Source of the DNA: Burkholderiaceae bacterium
GTDB lineage: Bacteria > Pseudomonadota > Gammaproteobacteria > Burkholderiales > Burkholderiaceae_C
Length of the DNA: 64,000 bases
Assembly (NCBI GenBank): GCA_019751915.1
Contig: JAIEMS010000006.1
Location: 62,001-126,000, forward strand
Reading direction: 5' to 3'
Below, piece by piece: positions 26,326 to 35,873 of the stretch (positions are counted from its first letter, which is position 1; every line of letters starts with the position of its first letter). Below the pieces are notes generated by a model that made no database searches, was not told the DNA's origin, and was given only the letters and a program-made list of their open reading frames with translations. The translations under genes were made by a program, and so were the position numbers.

Positions 26326-28242
26326 TTAGGCTTTATCAGAAAGTTTGAAGCTGTGCACCAGTTCGTCCAGCCTGTCCGATAGTCCGGACATATCCTTGCT
26401 GATTTGGGAGATTCGGGTGATGGATTGCGCAGTGTGCGAGCTGGCAGTCACAATTTCGCGCAGTGCGACCACGACTTGGTTACTAGCGGTTTTTTGTTGC
26501 TGTGTAGAGAGTGAAATTTGCTGCGCTGCACTGGAGGTGTGGCTGGCTGCGTTGACGATTTCACTCAGGCGCTGGGCTGTAGTGGCGCTGGCCGTGGTAC
26601 CCGCTGCAATGCCTGAGGCACCATTTTCAGAGGTGATGACCAAGCGGCTGATCGAGTCTTGAATCTCGTTGATCTTAGATTCAATTTCGCTGGTTGATTC
26701 CGTCACACTATCGGCCAACCGACGAATCTCACCGGCCACCACCGAGAAACGCTTACCCGCTTCACCTGCACTGGATGCCTCTAAGGCTGCATTGAAAGCA
26801 ATCAATTTAGTTTGGTCGGCGACGGCGTTGATGATTTCCATCACCTTGCTGATTTGTTTCGATTTTGCCCCGAGATCGACAATTTCGCGCAGGCTGTGTT
26901 GATTGTCGGCACTGATGTTGGACATCCGGGTGATGACGGTTTGCATAGCATCAGAACCCTTGCGACTGCCATCGAGGGTTTGATTGGCAATGTCCACCAC
27001 CGATTTAGAGTGGTCGGCAATCTGTGTTGAGGAGGCTGACAGCTCTTCCATGGTCGAGGTAATCTCCGCTACGGAAGAAGACATCTCAGCCGATGCTGCT
27101 GCTTGGCCGTCCACTGCACCAAATATTTCGCGCGCCGCTGCATTGACCTTCTCGGAGTTGGCACTGACTTGTGCCACTAAATTGTGCAGCTTGTGCTGCA
27201 TGTCTTGCATAGCATTGGCCAGATCGGTGATTTCATCTTTACCGTCGAGCGACACCGTGACCGACAAATCACCGCTGGCTACGCGCTGGATCGCATCGGT
27301 CACCAATTTGATGCGGCGCACAAAGTGGCGTGCCACACCCATGGACAGTGCCAAACCAAACAGAATTGACAATACCCCTACCATCAGTGCCATGTTGCGC
27401 GAGCGCGACAGTGCTGCTTGGTAGTTGCTGTTGTCCATGGCAATTTCGATAACCCCAATCGGCTTGCCAGAAAAATCATTCACTGCTGCTGCGTACACCA
27501 CAAACGGTACGCCATTCATGTCTCGGTGTCCCAACTGAGGCACCCCTCCCATTGCGAGCTTGAGGGCCTCAGTACTGAGCATTGCCTGCTTGCCATAGGT
27601 TGCGGCCAGAGTTTGAAACGTGTCTTTGTCGGGCAATTGCAAACCAGCATCTACACCGTTTTGGGCTTTGAAATTGTCGAAAAAAGATGGGCCGAACGTC
27701 ATGCCGAACTCGACAGAGCCGACATGCTTGCCCGCATTGAAAATTGGCACCATACCGCGCGCGCCCAAACCAGTTATGCCGCCCTCTAGCCCGCGTGTGG
27801 GTTTTTGCGTTTTATTGGTCGCTACCACTGTGTGGCGAAAGCCTGAGAGGTCATCGCCGAACTTTTCCGGTTTGTGAACGCGCAACCAAGCCGTGGCCGA
27901 TGGTGTATGGAACTGAAACTGATCGACACCGTAGTCTTTGGCCAGTAGACCGTAGCCCGGCACGAACAGGTCAGACAGCAGTTTGCGGTCACCTGCGGCA
28001 AACTTTTCTTGCACCAGCGGAATGTTAGCCACCATGGCACTCAAGGTTTCGGCCATGCGGCTTTCGGCTGCAATCGCATGGTTGATGGCTTTGAAATGCG
28101 AATCGAGGGTGCTCCGTTCGGCTTCCTGAATCAGGCTACTCATACTGAAGAAGTTGGTGGCGGTCAGTATGGCCCCAATGATGCTGATGGCCGCACCCAT
28201 TGCCACCATGATCTTGGCCCAAAGCCGTAAATTTTGAAACAC
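26326..28242 (-). CDS. Methyl-accepting chemotaxis protein with Cache sensor (WspA-like position)
   Basis: First gene of the Wsp-like operon; 638 residues. A transmembrane helix near residues 10-32, a large periplasmic double-Cache sensor (about 35-290; the GARGMVPIFNAGKHVGSVEF segment resembles Cache_3-Cache_2 sensors), a second transmembrane helix (VGVLSILFGLALSMGVA), HAMP, and a long cytoplasmic signalling domain with the conserved tip (INAVADQTKLIAFNAALEAS). The ligand is not predictable. A 6-bp palindromic hairpin overlapping a CATAAT hexamer lies just upstream (28279-28295). Confidence 0.92.
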   Translation of the reverse strand: MFQNLRLWAKIMVAMGAAISIIGAILTATNFFSMSSLIQEAERSTLDSHFKAINHAIAAESRMAETLSAMVANIPLVQEKFAAGDRKLLSDLFVPGYGLLAKDYGVDQFQFHTPSATAWLRVHKPEKFGDDLSGFRHTVVATNKTQKPTRGLEGGITGLGARGMVPIFNAGKHVGSVEFGMTFGPSFFDNFKAQNGVDAGLQLPDKDTFQTLAATYGKQAMLSTEALKLAMGGVPQLGHRDMNGVPFVVYAAAVNDFSGKPIGVIEIAMDNSNYQAALSRSRNMALMVGVLSILFGLALSMGVARHFVRRIKLVTDAIQRVASGDLSVTVSLDGKDEITDLANAMQDMQHKLHNLVAQVSANSEKVNAAAREIFGAVDGQAAASAEMSSSVAEITSTMEELSASSTQIADHSKSVVDIANQTLDGSRKGSDAMQTVITRMSNISADNQHSLREIVDLGAKSKQISKVMEIINAVADQTKLIAFNAALEASSAGEAGKRFSVVAGEIRRLADSVTESTSEIESKINEIQDSISRLVITSENGASGIAAGTTASATTAQRLSEIVNAASHTSSAAQQISLSTQQQKTASNQVVVALREIVTASSHTAQSITRISQISKDMSGLSDRLDELVHSFKLSDKA

Positions 28243-28511
28243 GCGCTGCCTTGCAATTTCAGGTTAAAAAGACCAACGACGGCAGATTATGCCGTAGTCG
28301 ATTGCTATGAAAGGAATGGCTGAAATGCCTATGGCATAGTGGTTATTTGCCAGATTCAATACGGTTTGTCAATACGACGGAGTTTGATTTTTTCTTGGTG
28401 TTTGGATACAGCACCGATCTTGGCAGGCCGACTGCGGGGCCGGGTAACATCAGTCCTTCGTTCTTGCCCGTGCCCTGCGGGAGTTCTTGGCCGCCACCGA
28501 TTTATCACGAC
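28243..28511. promoter_or_regulatory. Divergent intergenic region between the Wsp-like operon and the M14 peptidase gene
   Basis: About 270 bases that must hold promoters for both genes. The one clear structure is ACGGCA-GATTA-TGCCGT (28279-28295), a perfect 6-bp stem; on the minus strand it contains CATAAT, a possible -10 for the chemoreceptor gene. I see no small gene or RNA here. Confidence 0.4.
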
Positions 28512-30278
28512 ATGACAATGCAAACGCACTCTGGCTCTGCGCTGCGCGAGCGCACCACAACGCCGCGTTCCAGCGCCTTGAAAATCCCTGCTTTGTTGGC
28601 TGCTACAGCCTTGCTCAGCGCTTGCGCTACCACGCCGCTGCCGACGTGGACTCGGATCGTAAAAATTCCGCCGCCGGTGGCGCAGCGCACCACGCCTGTG
28701 CCCACACCATTGGGTCAACCTGTGGTGGAGCCGTTGCCAGAGCCAACCACTGCACCAACAGTATGGCGAGAGGCTAGCCCAGAGAGTGCGCCTGTGGCGG
28801 CGCGTTTTCCGGATCCCGATGTTCGTTATGAAACACCGGGCTTGGCAGCGCAGCGGCACAGCTTTACTACCAATGCGGAGTCCGATCAGTGGTTACGCGA
28901 CTTGACCGCATCTGCTTTGCCTACAAGGGCCGCGTTGTTGACTTTGGGGGCTTCGCAGCGGGGCGCGTCGTTGCACGCTTTGGTGCTGACCCGTGCCAAA
29001 GGCACTGACCCCAACAGCTTGGCCCAAAGCAACCGCCCTACCGTGTTATTGATTGGTCAGCAGCACGGTGATGAGCCTGCTGGCAGCGAGGCCTTGTTGG
29101 TGATTGCACAGGAGCTTGCGCGTGGCACATTGGCTCCTTTGTTGGAGCAAATCAACGTGGTGGTTGTGCCGCGTGCCAATCCCGATGGAGCACAGAGCGC
29201 CACCCGTGCCACCGCCAACGGTGCAGATATGAACCGTGACCATCTGTTGCTCCATACGCCTGAGGCGCAGGCATTGGCAGTGCTGGTGCACGACTACCGC
29301 CCTACCGTGGTGATAGATGCGCAAGAGTACCCTTGGGCGGGGGACTATTTGCAAAAGTTCAATGCCTTGCCACGCAGCGATGTTTTGTTGCAATACGCTG
29401 GCACCGCTAATGTCCACGAATTTTTACTCAAAGCCTCGCGCGAGTGGTACTACGAACCGATGCTCGGTGCGCTCCGAGCGCAGGGTTTGAGCACCGATTG
29501 GTACCACGCACCCTCGGCAGAACCTGGCGAGTTGCGTCTTGCAATGGGAGGCACTCAGCCCCATAACGCGCGCAATGTGAATGGCCTAAAAAATGCAATT
29601 AGCTTGGTGGTGGCGACGCGTGGCATTGGTTTAGGGCATGGCCACATTCAACGCCGCGTGCATGCACAGGTCACGGCCATTGGCAGTGCGCTGCGCAGCA
29701 CTGCGGAACGCGCTGAGGCTTTGGAGCAGGTGCATTCGTTTGTGGTGCGCGAGACCGAGGCCCAAGTTTGCAAGAACCAGATGTCCCTGAGCGTGGGCCT
29801 GACACTGGGTCAGCGCGATGTGGTAGCACTGAACCCCGATACCGGTGCGGACCAGACCTTGAGCGTGCAATGGGATTCGGCGCTGAGCTTGCGCCCGTTG
29901 CAGCTACGAACCCGTCCATGTGGTTACTGGTTGGCCGACAGCGCGACCAAGGCAGTCGAGCGCCTGCGGCTGCTCGGTGTCCGTGTACTGCGTGTGGCCG
30001 AGTCTGGTGCGGTACTGGCCGAGGTTTTTCAAGAAGTACCGCAGGAAGCGGCGGCACTTGCAGAGGGCGCTTTGCCAACCAAGCTGGTACGCAGCGCTAT
30101 AGACACGCCCGCCAACAGCTACTACGTACCACTCAACCAGCCGTTGGCCAATTTGGTGGTCGCTGCGCTAGAGGCCGATACTCCCGATAGCTATTTCAGC
30201 CACCGACTGATTGATGGCTTGGCCGACTCAGCGCGGGTCGTGGCAACGCCCACGCTGATTTTTGATGATTTCGAATAA
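28512..30278 (+). CDS. M14-family zinc carboxypeptidase-like lipoprotein
   Basis: A 588-residue protein with an N-terminal lipoprotein signal (LLAATALLSAC, Cys at about residue 38) and a Pro-rich spacer to about residue 115. The peptidase domain has the zinc motif HxxE in LIGQQHGDEPAGSEALLVIA (His185, Glu188) and the downstream VPRANPDGAQSATRATANGA. Members cleave C-terminal residues or peptidoglycan amides; the substrate is not known here. The ATG at 28512 gives a clean lipoprotein signal, so I prefer it to the longer open frame from 28347. Confidence 0.85.
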   Translation: MTMQTHSGSALRERTTTPRSSALKIPALLAATALLSACATTPLPTWTRIVKIPPPVAQRTTPVPTPLGQPVVEPLPEPTTAPTVWREASPESAPVAARFPDPDVRYETPGLAAQRHSFTTNAESDQWLRDLTASALPTRAALLTLGASQRGASLHALVLTRAKGTDPNSLAQSNRPTVLLIGQQHGDEPAGSEALLVIAQELARGTLAPLLEQINVVVVPRANPDGAQSATRATANGADMNRDHLLLHTPEAQALAVLVHDYRPTVVIDAQEYPWAGDYLQKFNALPRSDVLLQYAGTANVHEFLLKASREWYYEPMLGALRAQGLSTDWYHAPSAEPGELRLAMGGTQPHNARNVNGLKNAISLVVATRGIGLGHGHIQRRVHAQVTAIGSALRSTAERAEALEQVHSFVVRETEAQVCKNQMSLSVGLTLGQRDVVALNPDTGADQTLSVQWDSALSLRPLQLRTRPCGYWLADSATKAVERLRLLGVRVLRVAESGAVLAEVFQEVPQEAAALAEGALPTKLVRSAIDTPANSYYVPLNQPLANLVVAALEADTPDSYFSHRLIDGLADSARVVATPTLIFDDFE

Positions 30279-30283
30279 GCGCT

Positions 30284-32566
30284 CTAGCCCGCTGCTACGC
30301 AGTCTGCGTAGTAGCGCACGATGCCGTCGTCGCCGGTTTGTTCTACCAAGCCGTGAATGTCGGTTTCAAAGCCAGGGCACATCTTGGCAAATTCGCGCGA
30401 GAACTTGAGGTAATCCACAATTTTCTTGTTGAAAACTTCGCCCGGAATCAGCAGTGGAATGCCCGGTGGGTAAGGTGTGACCAAGCCGACGGTGATGCGT
30501 CCTTCGAGATCGTCAATGCCCACGCGCTCGGTGGTGCGGTGCGCGATGTGGGCATAGGCATCGCTGGGTTTCATGGCCGGTTGCAAGTCGGACAGGTACA
30601 TCTCGGTGGTCAAGCGGGCAATGTCGTATTTAGCGTACATCTGGTGGACGTGTTGGCACAAATCGCGCAGGCCCATACGCTCGTAAATTTTGTGCCGTTG
30701 GCAAAATTCGGGAAGAATGCGCCACATGGGCTGATTCTTCTCATAATCGTCCTTGAACTGCTGCAAGGCGGTGAGCATGGTGTTCCAGCGGCCTTTGGTG
30801 ATGCCGATGGTGAACATGATGAAGAAGCTGTAGAGGCCGGTTTTTTCGACCACCACGCCGTGCTCGGCCAAATACTTGGTGACGATGGAGGCTGGAATGC
30901 CCGTTTTGTCGAAGGCTCCGTCCAGATTCAAGCCGGGTGTGACGATGGTCGATTTGATCGGGTCCAGCATGTTAAAGCCGTCGGCCATCTGACCAAAGCC
31001 GTGCCACTTGCGCCCGGCTTTTTTGCTCTTGCTGTCGCTGCGAATGATCCAGTCTTCCGCACGGCCAATGCCCTCATCGACCAGTTTGTCTGGCCCCCAG
31101 ACCTTGAACCACCAGTCGTTTTTGCCAAATTCGTCTTCGACCTTCCGCATGGCCCGGCGAAAATCAAGCGCTTCCAAAATACTTTCTTCAACCAGCGCAG
31201 TGCCGCCCGGTGGCTCCATCATGGCAGCGGCCACGTCGCAACTGGCAATGATGCTGTATTGCGGGCTGGTGCTGGTGTGCATCAGGTACGCTTCGTTGAA
31301 CAGGTGGCGATCAAGTTTGGTGTCTTGCGAGTCTTGCACCAGCACGTGGCTGGCTTGGCTGATGCCGGCCAGCAGTTTGTGGATCGATTGCGTGGCATAC
31401 ACCACCGAGTGCTTGGGCCGCGCGCGCTTTTTGCCCATCGCATGGTAAGCACCGTAAAAAGGGTGAAATGCCGCGTGCGGCAGCCAAGCCTCGTCAAAGT
31501 GCAGGTTTTCGACATAGCCGTCGAGCATGGTCTTGATTCTTTCGGTGTTGTAGAGCACACCGTCGTAGGTCGATTGCGTGAGCGTCAGCACGCGTGGCTT
31601 GACCTTTTTGGCATCGACACCCTTGAGCAAGGGGTTGGCGCGAATTTTGGCTTGGATCGCTTCTGGCTCGAATTCGCTTTGCGGAATCGGCCCGATGATG
31701 CCAAAGTGGTTGCGCGTAGGCTTCATGAACACCGGAATGGCTCCGGTCATGATGATGCTGTGCAAAATCGACTTGTGGCAGTTGCGATCGACCACCACCA
31801 CATCGCCCGGCGCTACCGTGTGGTGCCAGACGATTTTGTTGCTGGTGCTGGTGCCGTTGGTGACAAAAAAGCAGTGGTCGGCATTGAAGATGCGGGCGGC
31901 GTTGCGTTCGCTTTCGCCAATGGCACCGTTGTGGTCAAGCAGTTGGCCCAGTTCTTCCACGGCATTGCAGACATCGGCGCGCAGCATGTTCTCGCCGTAG
32001 AACTGGTGGTACATCTGCCCGACCGGGCTTTTCAAAAATGCCACCCCGCCCGAGTGACCGGGGCAATGCCAACTGTAGGAGCCGTCTTCGGCGTAGTCGA
32101 GCAAGGCTTTGAAAAACGGTGGCTGCACCCCTTCGAGGTAGCTCTTGGCCTCGCGGATGATGTGGCGTGCCACGAATTCGGGCGTGTCCTCAAACATGTG
32201 GATAAAACCGTGCAGCTCGCGCAAGATGTCGTTGGGCAAGTGGCGGCTGGTTTTGGTTTCGCCATGCACGTAGATGGGCACATCGGCGTTCTTGCGGCGC
32301 ACTTCTTCAATGAAAGCGCGCAGGCTCAAAACAATCGGGTCGAGTCCGGAGCCGAGGGTGAATTCTTCATCGTCAATCGACAAAATAAAAGCGCTGGCCC
32401 GGCTTTGTTGTTGGGCAAACTGGCTTAAATCGCCGTAACTGGTGACACCCAATACCTCAAAACCTTCGGTTTCTATGGCCTGCGCTAACGCACGAATGCC
32501 CAGCCCGGAAGTATTTTCGGAGCGGTAGTCTTCATCAATGATGATGATGGGGAAACGAAATTTCAT
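30284..32566 (-). CDS. Arginine/lysine/ornithine decarboxylase (fold type I)
   Basis: A 760-residue PLP enzyme of the large bacterial decarboxylase family. An N-terminal receiver-like wing domain (IIIIDEDYRSENTSGLGIRA) is followed by the PLP domain with the Schiff-base lysine in VYATQSIHKLLAGISQASHV and the FDEAW motif (NLHFDEAWLPHAAFHPFYG). The C-terminal domain ends YPPGIPLLIPGEVFNKKIVDYL. Which of Arg, Lys or Orn is used cannot be told by eye. The start at 32566 is chosen over 32593 because it begins at the wing domain (MKFRFPIIII). Confidence 0.9.
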   Translation of the reverse strand: MKFRFPIIIIDEDYRSENTSGLGIRALAQAIETEGFEVLGVTSYGDLSQFAQQQSRASAFILSIDDEEFTLGSGLDPIVLSLRAFIEEVRRKNADVPIYVHGETKTSRHLPNDILRELHGFIHMFEDTPEFVARHIIREAKSYLEGVQPPFFKALLDYAEDGSYSWHCPGHSGGVAFLKSPVGQMYHQFYGENMLRADVCNAVEELGQLLDHNGAIGESERNAARIFNADHCFFVTNGTSTSNKIVWHHTVAPGDVVVVDRNCHKSILHSIIMTGAIPVFMKPTRNHFGIIGPIPQSEFEPEAIQAKIRANPLLKGVDAKKVKPRVLTLTQSTYDGVLYNTERIKTMLDGYVENLHFDEAWLPHAAFHPFYGAYHAMGKKRARPKHSVVYATQSIHKLLAGISQASHVLVQDSQDTKLDRHLFNEAYLMHTSTSPQYSIIASCDVAAAMMEPPGGTALVEESILEALDFRRAMRKVEDEFGKNDWWFKVWGPDKLVDEGIGRAEDWIIRSDSKSKKAGRKWHGFGQMADGFNMLDPIKSTIVTPGLNLDGAFDKTGIPASIVTKYLAEHGVVVEKTGLYSFFIMFTIGITKGRWNTMLTALQQFKDDYEKNQPMWRILPEFCQRHKIYERMGLRDLCQHVHQMYAKYDIARLTTEMYLSDLQPAMKPSDAYAHIAHRTTERVGIDDLEGRITVGLVTPYPPGIPLLIPGEVFNKKIVDYLKFSREFAKMCPGFETDIHGLVEQTGDDGIVRYYADCVAAG

Positions 32567-32719
32567 GGCGACCTTTGGCAAGCAGGGCGTCACCGCCCGA
32601 AAAACAAAAATAGGCGGGAAGTGTAAAGAACAAAAAAGACAAAGGTGTTTTGCTCTGCGGCGATACTTTTAGCGCCGTAGGGTCTCGGCGTGGTGGGTAA
32701 GGCCTGAGACAATCGGACT

Positions 32720-34150
32720 ATGAGCGATCTGAACGACAAACCAAGCCCTTACCCCTGCGACTGGCTGGAGGTGCATTCCCTTGACCTAGACGCACAAGGC
32801 GTTGCCCGCAAGCCCGATGGCAAGGTGGTCTTTATCGACGGTGCCTTACCGTTCGAGTGGGTCACAGCCAACACCCACCGCAAAAAGAACAATTGGGAGC
32901 AAGCCAGCCTGACGGCGGTTCACCGCGAATCCTCCCAGCGCGTGCAGCCCGGCTGCCCCCACTTTGGCCTGCATTCGGGTTCTTGTGGTGGCTGCAAGAT
33001 GCAGCATTTGCATATTGGTGCCCAAGTGGCTGTTAAGCAACGGGTGCTGGAAGATAACCTGTGGCATTTGGCCCGCGTCAAGCCAGAGACCATGCTGCGG
33101 CCGATTGAAGGCCCGGCGTGGGGCTACCGCTACCGAGCGCGTTTATCGGTGCGCCACGTTGTCAAAAAGGGCGCGGTGTTGGTGGGGTTTCATGAGCGCA
33201 AGAGCCGCTATGTGGCCGATATGCAGGTCTGCCCAGTGCTGCCCCCCCATGTCAATGCCATGTTGATGCCGCTGCGCGCATTGATTGCCCAGATGCAGGC
33301 CCGTGATACGTGCCCCCAAATTGAATTGGCCTGCGGCGACAGTGTGACCGCGCTGGTACTGCGCCATCTGGAGCCTTTGTCCGAGGTCGATTTGGCCAGT
33401 TTGCGCGCCTTTGCCGCCGAGCACGGTGTGCAATGGTGGTTGCAATCGAAAGGGCCAGAGACGGTCAAATTGCTCGATGAAGGCGGCCCGCAACTGTCGT
33501 ACGCCCTGCCCGAGTTTGGCATCACCATGCCGTTCAAACCGACCGACTTCACCCAAGTCAATCCGCATATCAATCGGGTATTGGTGTCGCGGGCGCTGCG
33601 CCTACTGAATGTGCAAAAAACCGAGCGCGTGATTGATTGGTTTTGTGGTTTGGGTAACTTTACCCTGCCTTTGGCAACGCAAGCGCGCGAGGTGCTGGGC
33701 ATTGAGGGCAGCGAGGCGCTGGTAGCCCGTTCGCGGGAAAATTATGCATCTAATCAGGCACAAGCCCTTGGAAGACAAGGATTAGCTGCTACTAATTTCG
33801 TAGTAAGAAATCTGTTTGAAATGACCCCAGAGATGCTCATTGCCGATGGCGCAGCGGACAAGTGGTTGGTCGATCCACCGCGCGAAGGCGCTTTTGCGCT
33901 GTCTAAAGCGTTGGCCGACATTGAGCAAGCGCGTATCGGTGCCGAAGGTGCGGCCCCGCTACCCGCCGGTGCTGAAAATTGGAAGCCGCCCCAACGCATT
34001 GTGTATGTGAGTTGCAACCCGGCCACGCTGGCGCGCGATGCCGGGTTATTGGTCAACTTGGCAGGCTACCGTTGCACGGCTGCGGGTATGGTCAATATGT
34101 TCCCGCACACGGCGCACGTTGAAAGCATCGCGGTGTTTGAGCGCGCTTGA
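32720..34150 (+). CDS. rlmD: 23S rRNA (uracil-1939-C5)-methyltransferase
   Basis: Methylates U1939 of 23S rRNA. An N-terminal TRAM domain is followed by the [4Fe-4S] cysteines ([18 protein letters not shown] plus an upstream and downstream Cys). The SAM-binding region is [16 protein letters not shown]. The catalytic Cys is in [15 protein letters not shown]. It has 476 residues, normal for RlmD. Codons at 33740-33812 include a possible copy of the dispersed repeat and are AT-richer than their surroundings. Confidence 0.95.
   Translation: MSDLNDKPSPYPCDWLEVHSLDLDAQGVARKPDGKVVFIDGALPFEWVTANTHRKKNNWEQASLTAVHRESSQRVQPGCPHFGLHSGSCGGCKMQHLHIGAQVAVKQRVLEDNLWHLARVKPETMLRPIEGPAWGYRYRARLSVRHVVKKGAVLVGFHERKSRYVADMQVCPVLPPHVNAMLMPLRALIAQMQARDTCPQIELACGDSVTALVLRHLEPLSEVDLASLRAFAAEHGVQWWLQSKGPETVKLLDEGGPQLSYALPEFGITMPFKPTDFTQVNPHINRVLVSRALRLLNVQKTERVIDWFCGLGNFTLPLATQAREVLGIEGSEALVARSRENYASNQAQALGRQGLAATNFVVRNLFEMTPEMLIADGAADKWLVDPPREGAFALSKALADIEQARIGAEGAAPLPAGAENWKPPQRIVYVSCNPATLARDAGLLVNLAGYRCTAAGMVNMFPHTAHVESIAVFERA
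33740..33812 (-). repeat. Possible dispersed-repeat copy inside rlmD
   Basis: On the minus strand TTACTACGAAATTAGTAGCA with GCTAATCC resembles the ACTAT/ATAGCTGCT half of the dispersed repeat, with GCTTG-containing sequence next to it. It is in frame and encodes residues around [20 protein letters not shown]. Similarity is partial. Confidence 0.35.
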
Positions 34151-34155
34151 GAATG

Positions 34156-34181
34156 GATGCCAAGCGCACAGGCTTGGCATC
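34156..34181. terminator. Convergent hairpin between rlmD and the small lipoprotein gene
   Basis: GATGCCAAGC-GCACAG-GCTTGGCATC is a perfect 10-bp stem just after the rlmD stop, overlapping the last codon of the opposing gene. There is no T-run, so it may be a bidirectional pause or Rho-assisted terminator. Confidence 0.6.
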
Positions 34182-34527
34182 AGCTGCGGTTGCCGTGCGA
34201 ATTGTTCATTTCCGTCTCGATCGAAGGATCGGGACGCTCGGGCTTTTCAGGTTTGACGGCCTTGCCTAGCAGCGAGGGCGAGCCGTCAATTTTGTTTTCG
34301 CGCATGTACGAATCCATCTCTTTCCAGCCGTTAAAGACGGAGGCCTTGGGCGCTTTGGGATTGAGCGTATAGCAGTCCTCCAAGCCGCGCATGGCATGGC
34401 GGCAAGCGCCACCGACGGCCTTGGCATCGGCATCGCGTTGGACGACACGGGGGTCGGGGCTGATTCCCGGAATGTCGCAGCCGACAAGCAGCAACAACAC
34501 AAAAGCTGCGGCAGAACGTGGCGGCAT
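34180..34527 (-). CDS. Small predicted lipoprotein, function unknown
   Basis: A 115-residue protein with a lipoprotein signal (AAFVLLLLVGCDIPG; lipobox LVGC). The rest is polar and ends in a Pro/Glu-rich, Asn-rich tail (KPEKPERPDPSIETE). Two cysteines besides the lipobox one (GGACRHAM, LEDCYTL) could form a disulfide. I do not recognise the family. I use the ATG at 34527 because it begins at the signal peptide; an ATG at 34548 is also possible. Convergent with rlmD. Confidence 0.6.
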   Translation of the reverse strand: MPPRSAAAFVLLLLVGCDIPGISPDPRVVQRDADAKAVGGACRHAMRGLEDCYTLNPKAPKASVFNGWKEMDSYMRENKIDGSPSLLGKAVKPEKPERPDPSIETEMNNSHGNRS

Positions 34528-34604
34528 ATTGGGTGCTTTCTGAAACATGTCTTGCCATTATCGGCAGCCAGTGCCAAGGGTTGAGCCTTATCCATGCGCT
34601 GGGC

Positions 34605-34631
34605 ATAAAAAAAGGCTCCTGACGGAGCCTT
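34605..34631 (-). terminator. Terminator after the BI-1 family gene
   Basis: On the minus strand AAGGCTCC-GTCA-GGAGCCTT is followed by a run of seven T. It is about 25 bases after the stop of the Bax-inhibitor-like gene. Confidence 0.9.
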
Positions 34632-34656
34632 GGGTGCAGTGCCGAAGCACAGCAAT

Positions 34657-35361
34657 TTAGTCGCGCTCACCACCCATGATGCCCAAGAGGGCCAGCAGGC
34701 TCTGGAAGACATTGAAGATGTCCATATACAAGGCCAGCGTAGCGCTGATGTAATTGGTTTCGCCGCCGTCGATGATCTGCTTGAGGTCGTACAGCATGTA
34801 GGCGCTAAAAATGCCGATGGCGAGCATCGAAATGACCATCATGCCGACCGAGGAGCCGACAAACACGTTGATGACCGCACCGACCATCAGCACCAGTGCG
34901 CCGACCATCAGCCATTTGCCCATGCCCGACAGATCGCGCTTGATGACGCTGGCAAGGCTTGCCATGACAAAAAACACGCCTGCTGTACCGGCAAAAGCCG
35001 TCATCACCAAATCGGTACCGTTTTTAAAGCCCAGCACCGTACCAATCATGCGCGAGAGCATCAAGCCCATGAAGAAGGTAAATGCCAGCAGCACTGGAAC
35101 CCCAGCGGCAGAGTTTTTGGTTTTTTCGATGGCATACATGAAGCCAAAAGCGCCGGCCATGAAGACGATCATGCCAATGCCGCCGGTCAGCGCAGCGGTG
35201 ATGCCGGTGGCTACGCCAATCCAAGCGCCCAGCACGGTGGGCACCAAACTCAAGGCCAGTAGCCAATAGGTATTGCGCAACACTTTTTGGCGTTGCTCTT
35301 GCGAAGAAATGCCATAGCCATAGTCCGCAGAGGAGTGGATGGCCGTTACACGGTCGTTCAT
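34657..35361 (-). CDS. Bax inhibitor-1/YccA family membrane protein
   Basis: A 234-residue inner-membrane protein with about seven hydrophobic helices and the family pattern in the last three (SSVGMMVISMLAIGIFSAYM followed by LYDLKQIIDGGETNYI). YccA, its best-known bacterial relative, modulates FtsH proteolysis; others act as Ca2+ leak channels. The ATG at 35361 gives the N terminus MNDRVTAIHSSADYGYG. The frame extends to 35397 but without a family match. Confidence 0.9.
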   Translation of the reverse strand: MNDRVTAIHSSADYGYGISSQEQRQKVLRNTYWLLALSLVPTVLGAWIGVATGITAALTGGIGMIVFMAGAFGFMYAIEKTKNSAAGVPVLLAFTFFMGLMLSRMIGTVLGFKNGTDLVMTAFAGTAGVFFVMASLASVIKRDLSGMGKWLMVGALVLMVGAVINVFVGSSVGMMVISMLAIGIFSAYMLYDLKQIIDGGETNYISATLALYMDIFNVFQSLLALLGIMGGERD

Positions 35362-35873
35362 AAAGTCTCTCCTGAGTGACCTGCACAGCGCAGGCATTCA
35401 GATTCTAGATGGTGATGCGGCTCTGGAATGCAACCCCTTGCTGGAGTCTTTGGCTTTTGTAGGGGCTTTGGGCTAGATGTGCCATGGCGGCGAGGGCTGT
35501 TGCAGCATGCTCGGGTGGCATGCGCACTTTGTCTTTTCAGCGACAATTACCCCTTCGGGATCCGTACCTATCGGCGCGGCTTTTTGCGCCTCGTTGGCTG
35601 GGTCTGTGCGATGGTTGCCAAGGGACAAGCCGACAGCGGTGAGGTGGTGTTGTTTGACCAACCTCAGACGCTGTGGCGCGGCGCACGTTTAAAGTGCTGA
35701 TCCAAGCAGGAAATTTGCTTTCCTGCGCTCAATTTAACCGGATTGAACATGGGGTCTTCAATTTTTCGTTCTATCACCGCACAACGCAGGATCACACTGC
35801 ATTCCGTGGGTGTGTGATAGCAACCACAATGGCGGGATTCATTGGGGTTGTCCATCGAACGAAATTTTGGCCC
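35362..35873. other. Gene-poor stretch between the BI-1 gene and the HD-GYP regulator
   Basis: About 510 bases without a recognised gene. It contains a 90-residue open frame (35428-35700, plus) that ends just before a perfect 8-bp hairpin, GCAGGAAA/TTTCCTGC (about 35706-35726). There is also an inverted repeat ATCACAC/GTGTGAT (35791-35818). The open frame matches nothing I know and has no clear ribosome-binding site, so I do not call it. The following element begins at 35874. Confidence 0.4.

Noticed and set aside
30338-32428. 696-codon open frame opposite the decarboxylase gene
   Set aside because: Mirror of a PLP decarboxylase whose motifs are certain; His- and Val-rich composition is typical of an antisense frame.
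35428-35700. 90-codon frame in the gap before the HD-GYP gene
   Set aside because: No clear ribosome-binding site, no recognisable family and odd composition; kept only as an observation.
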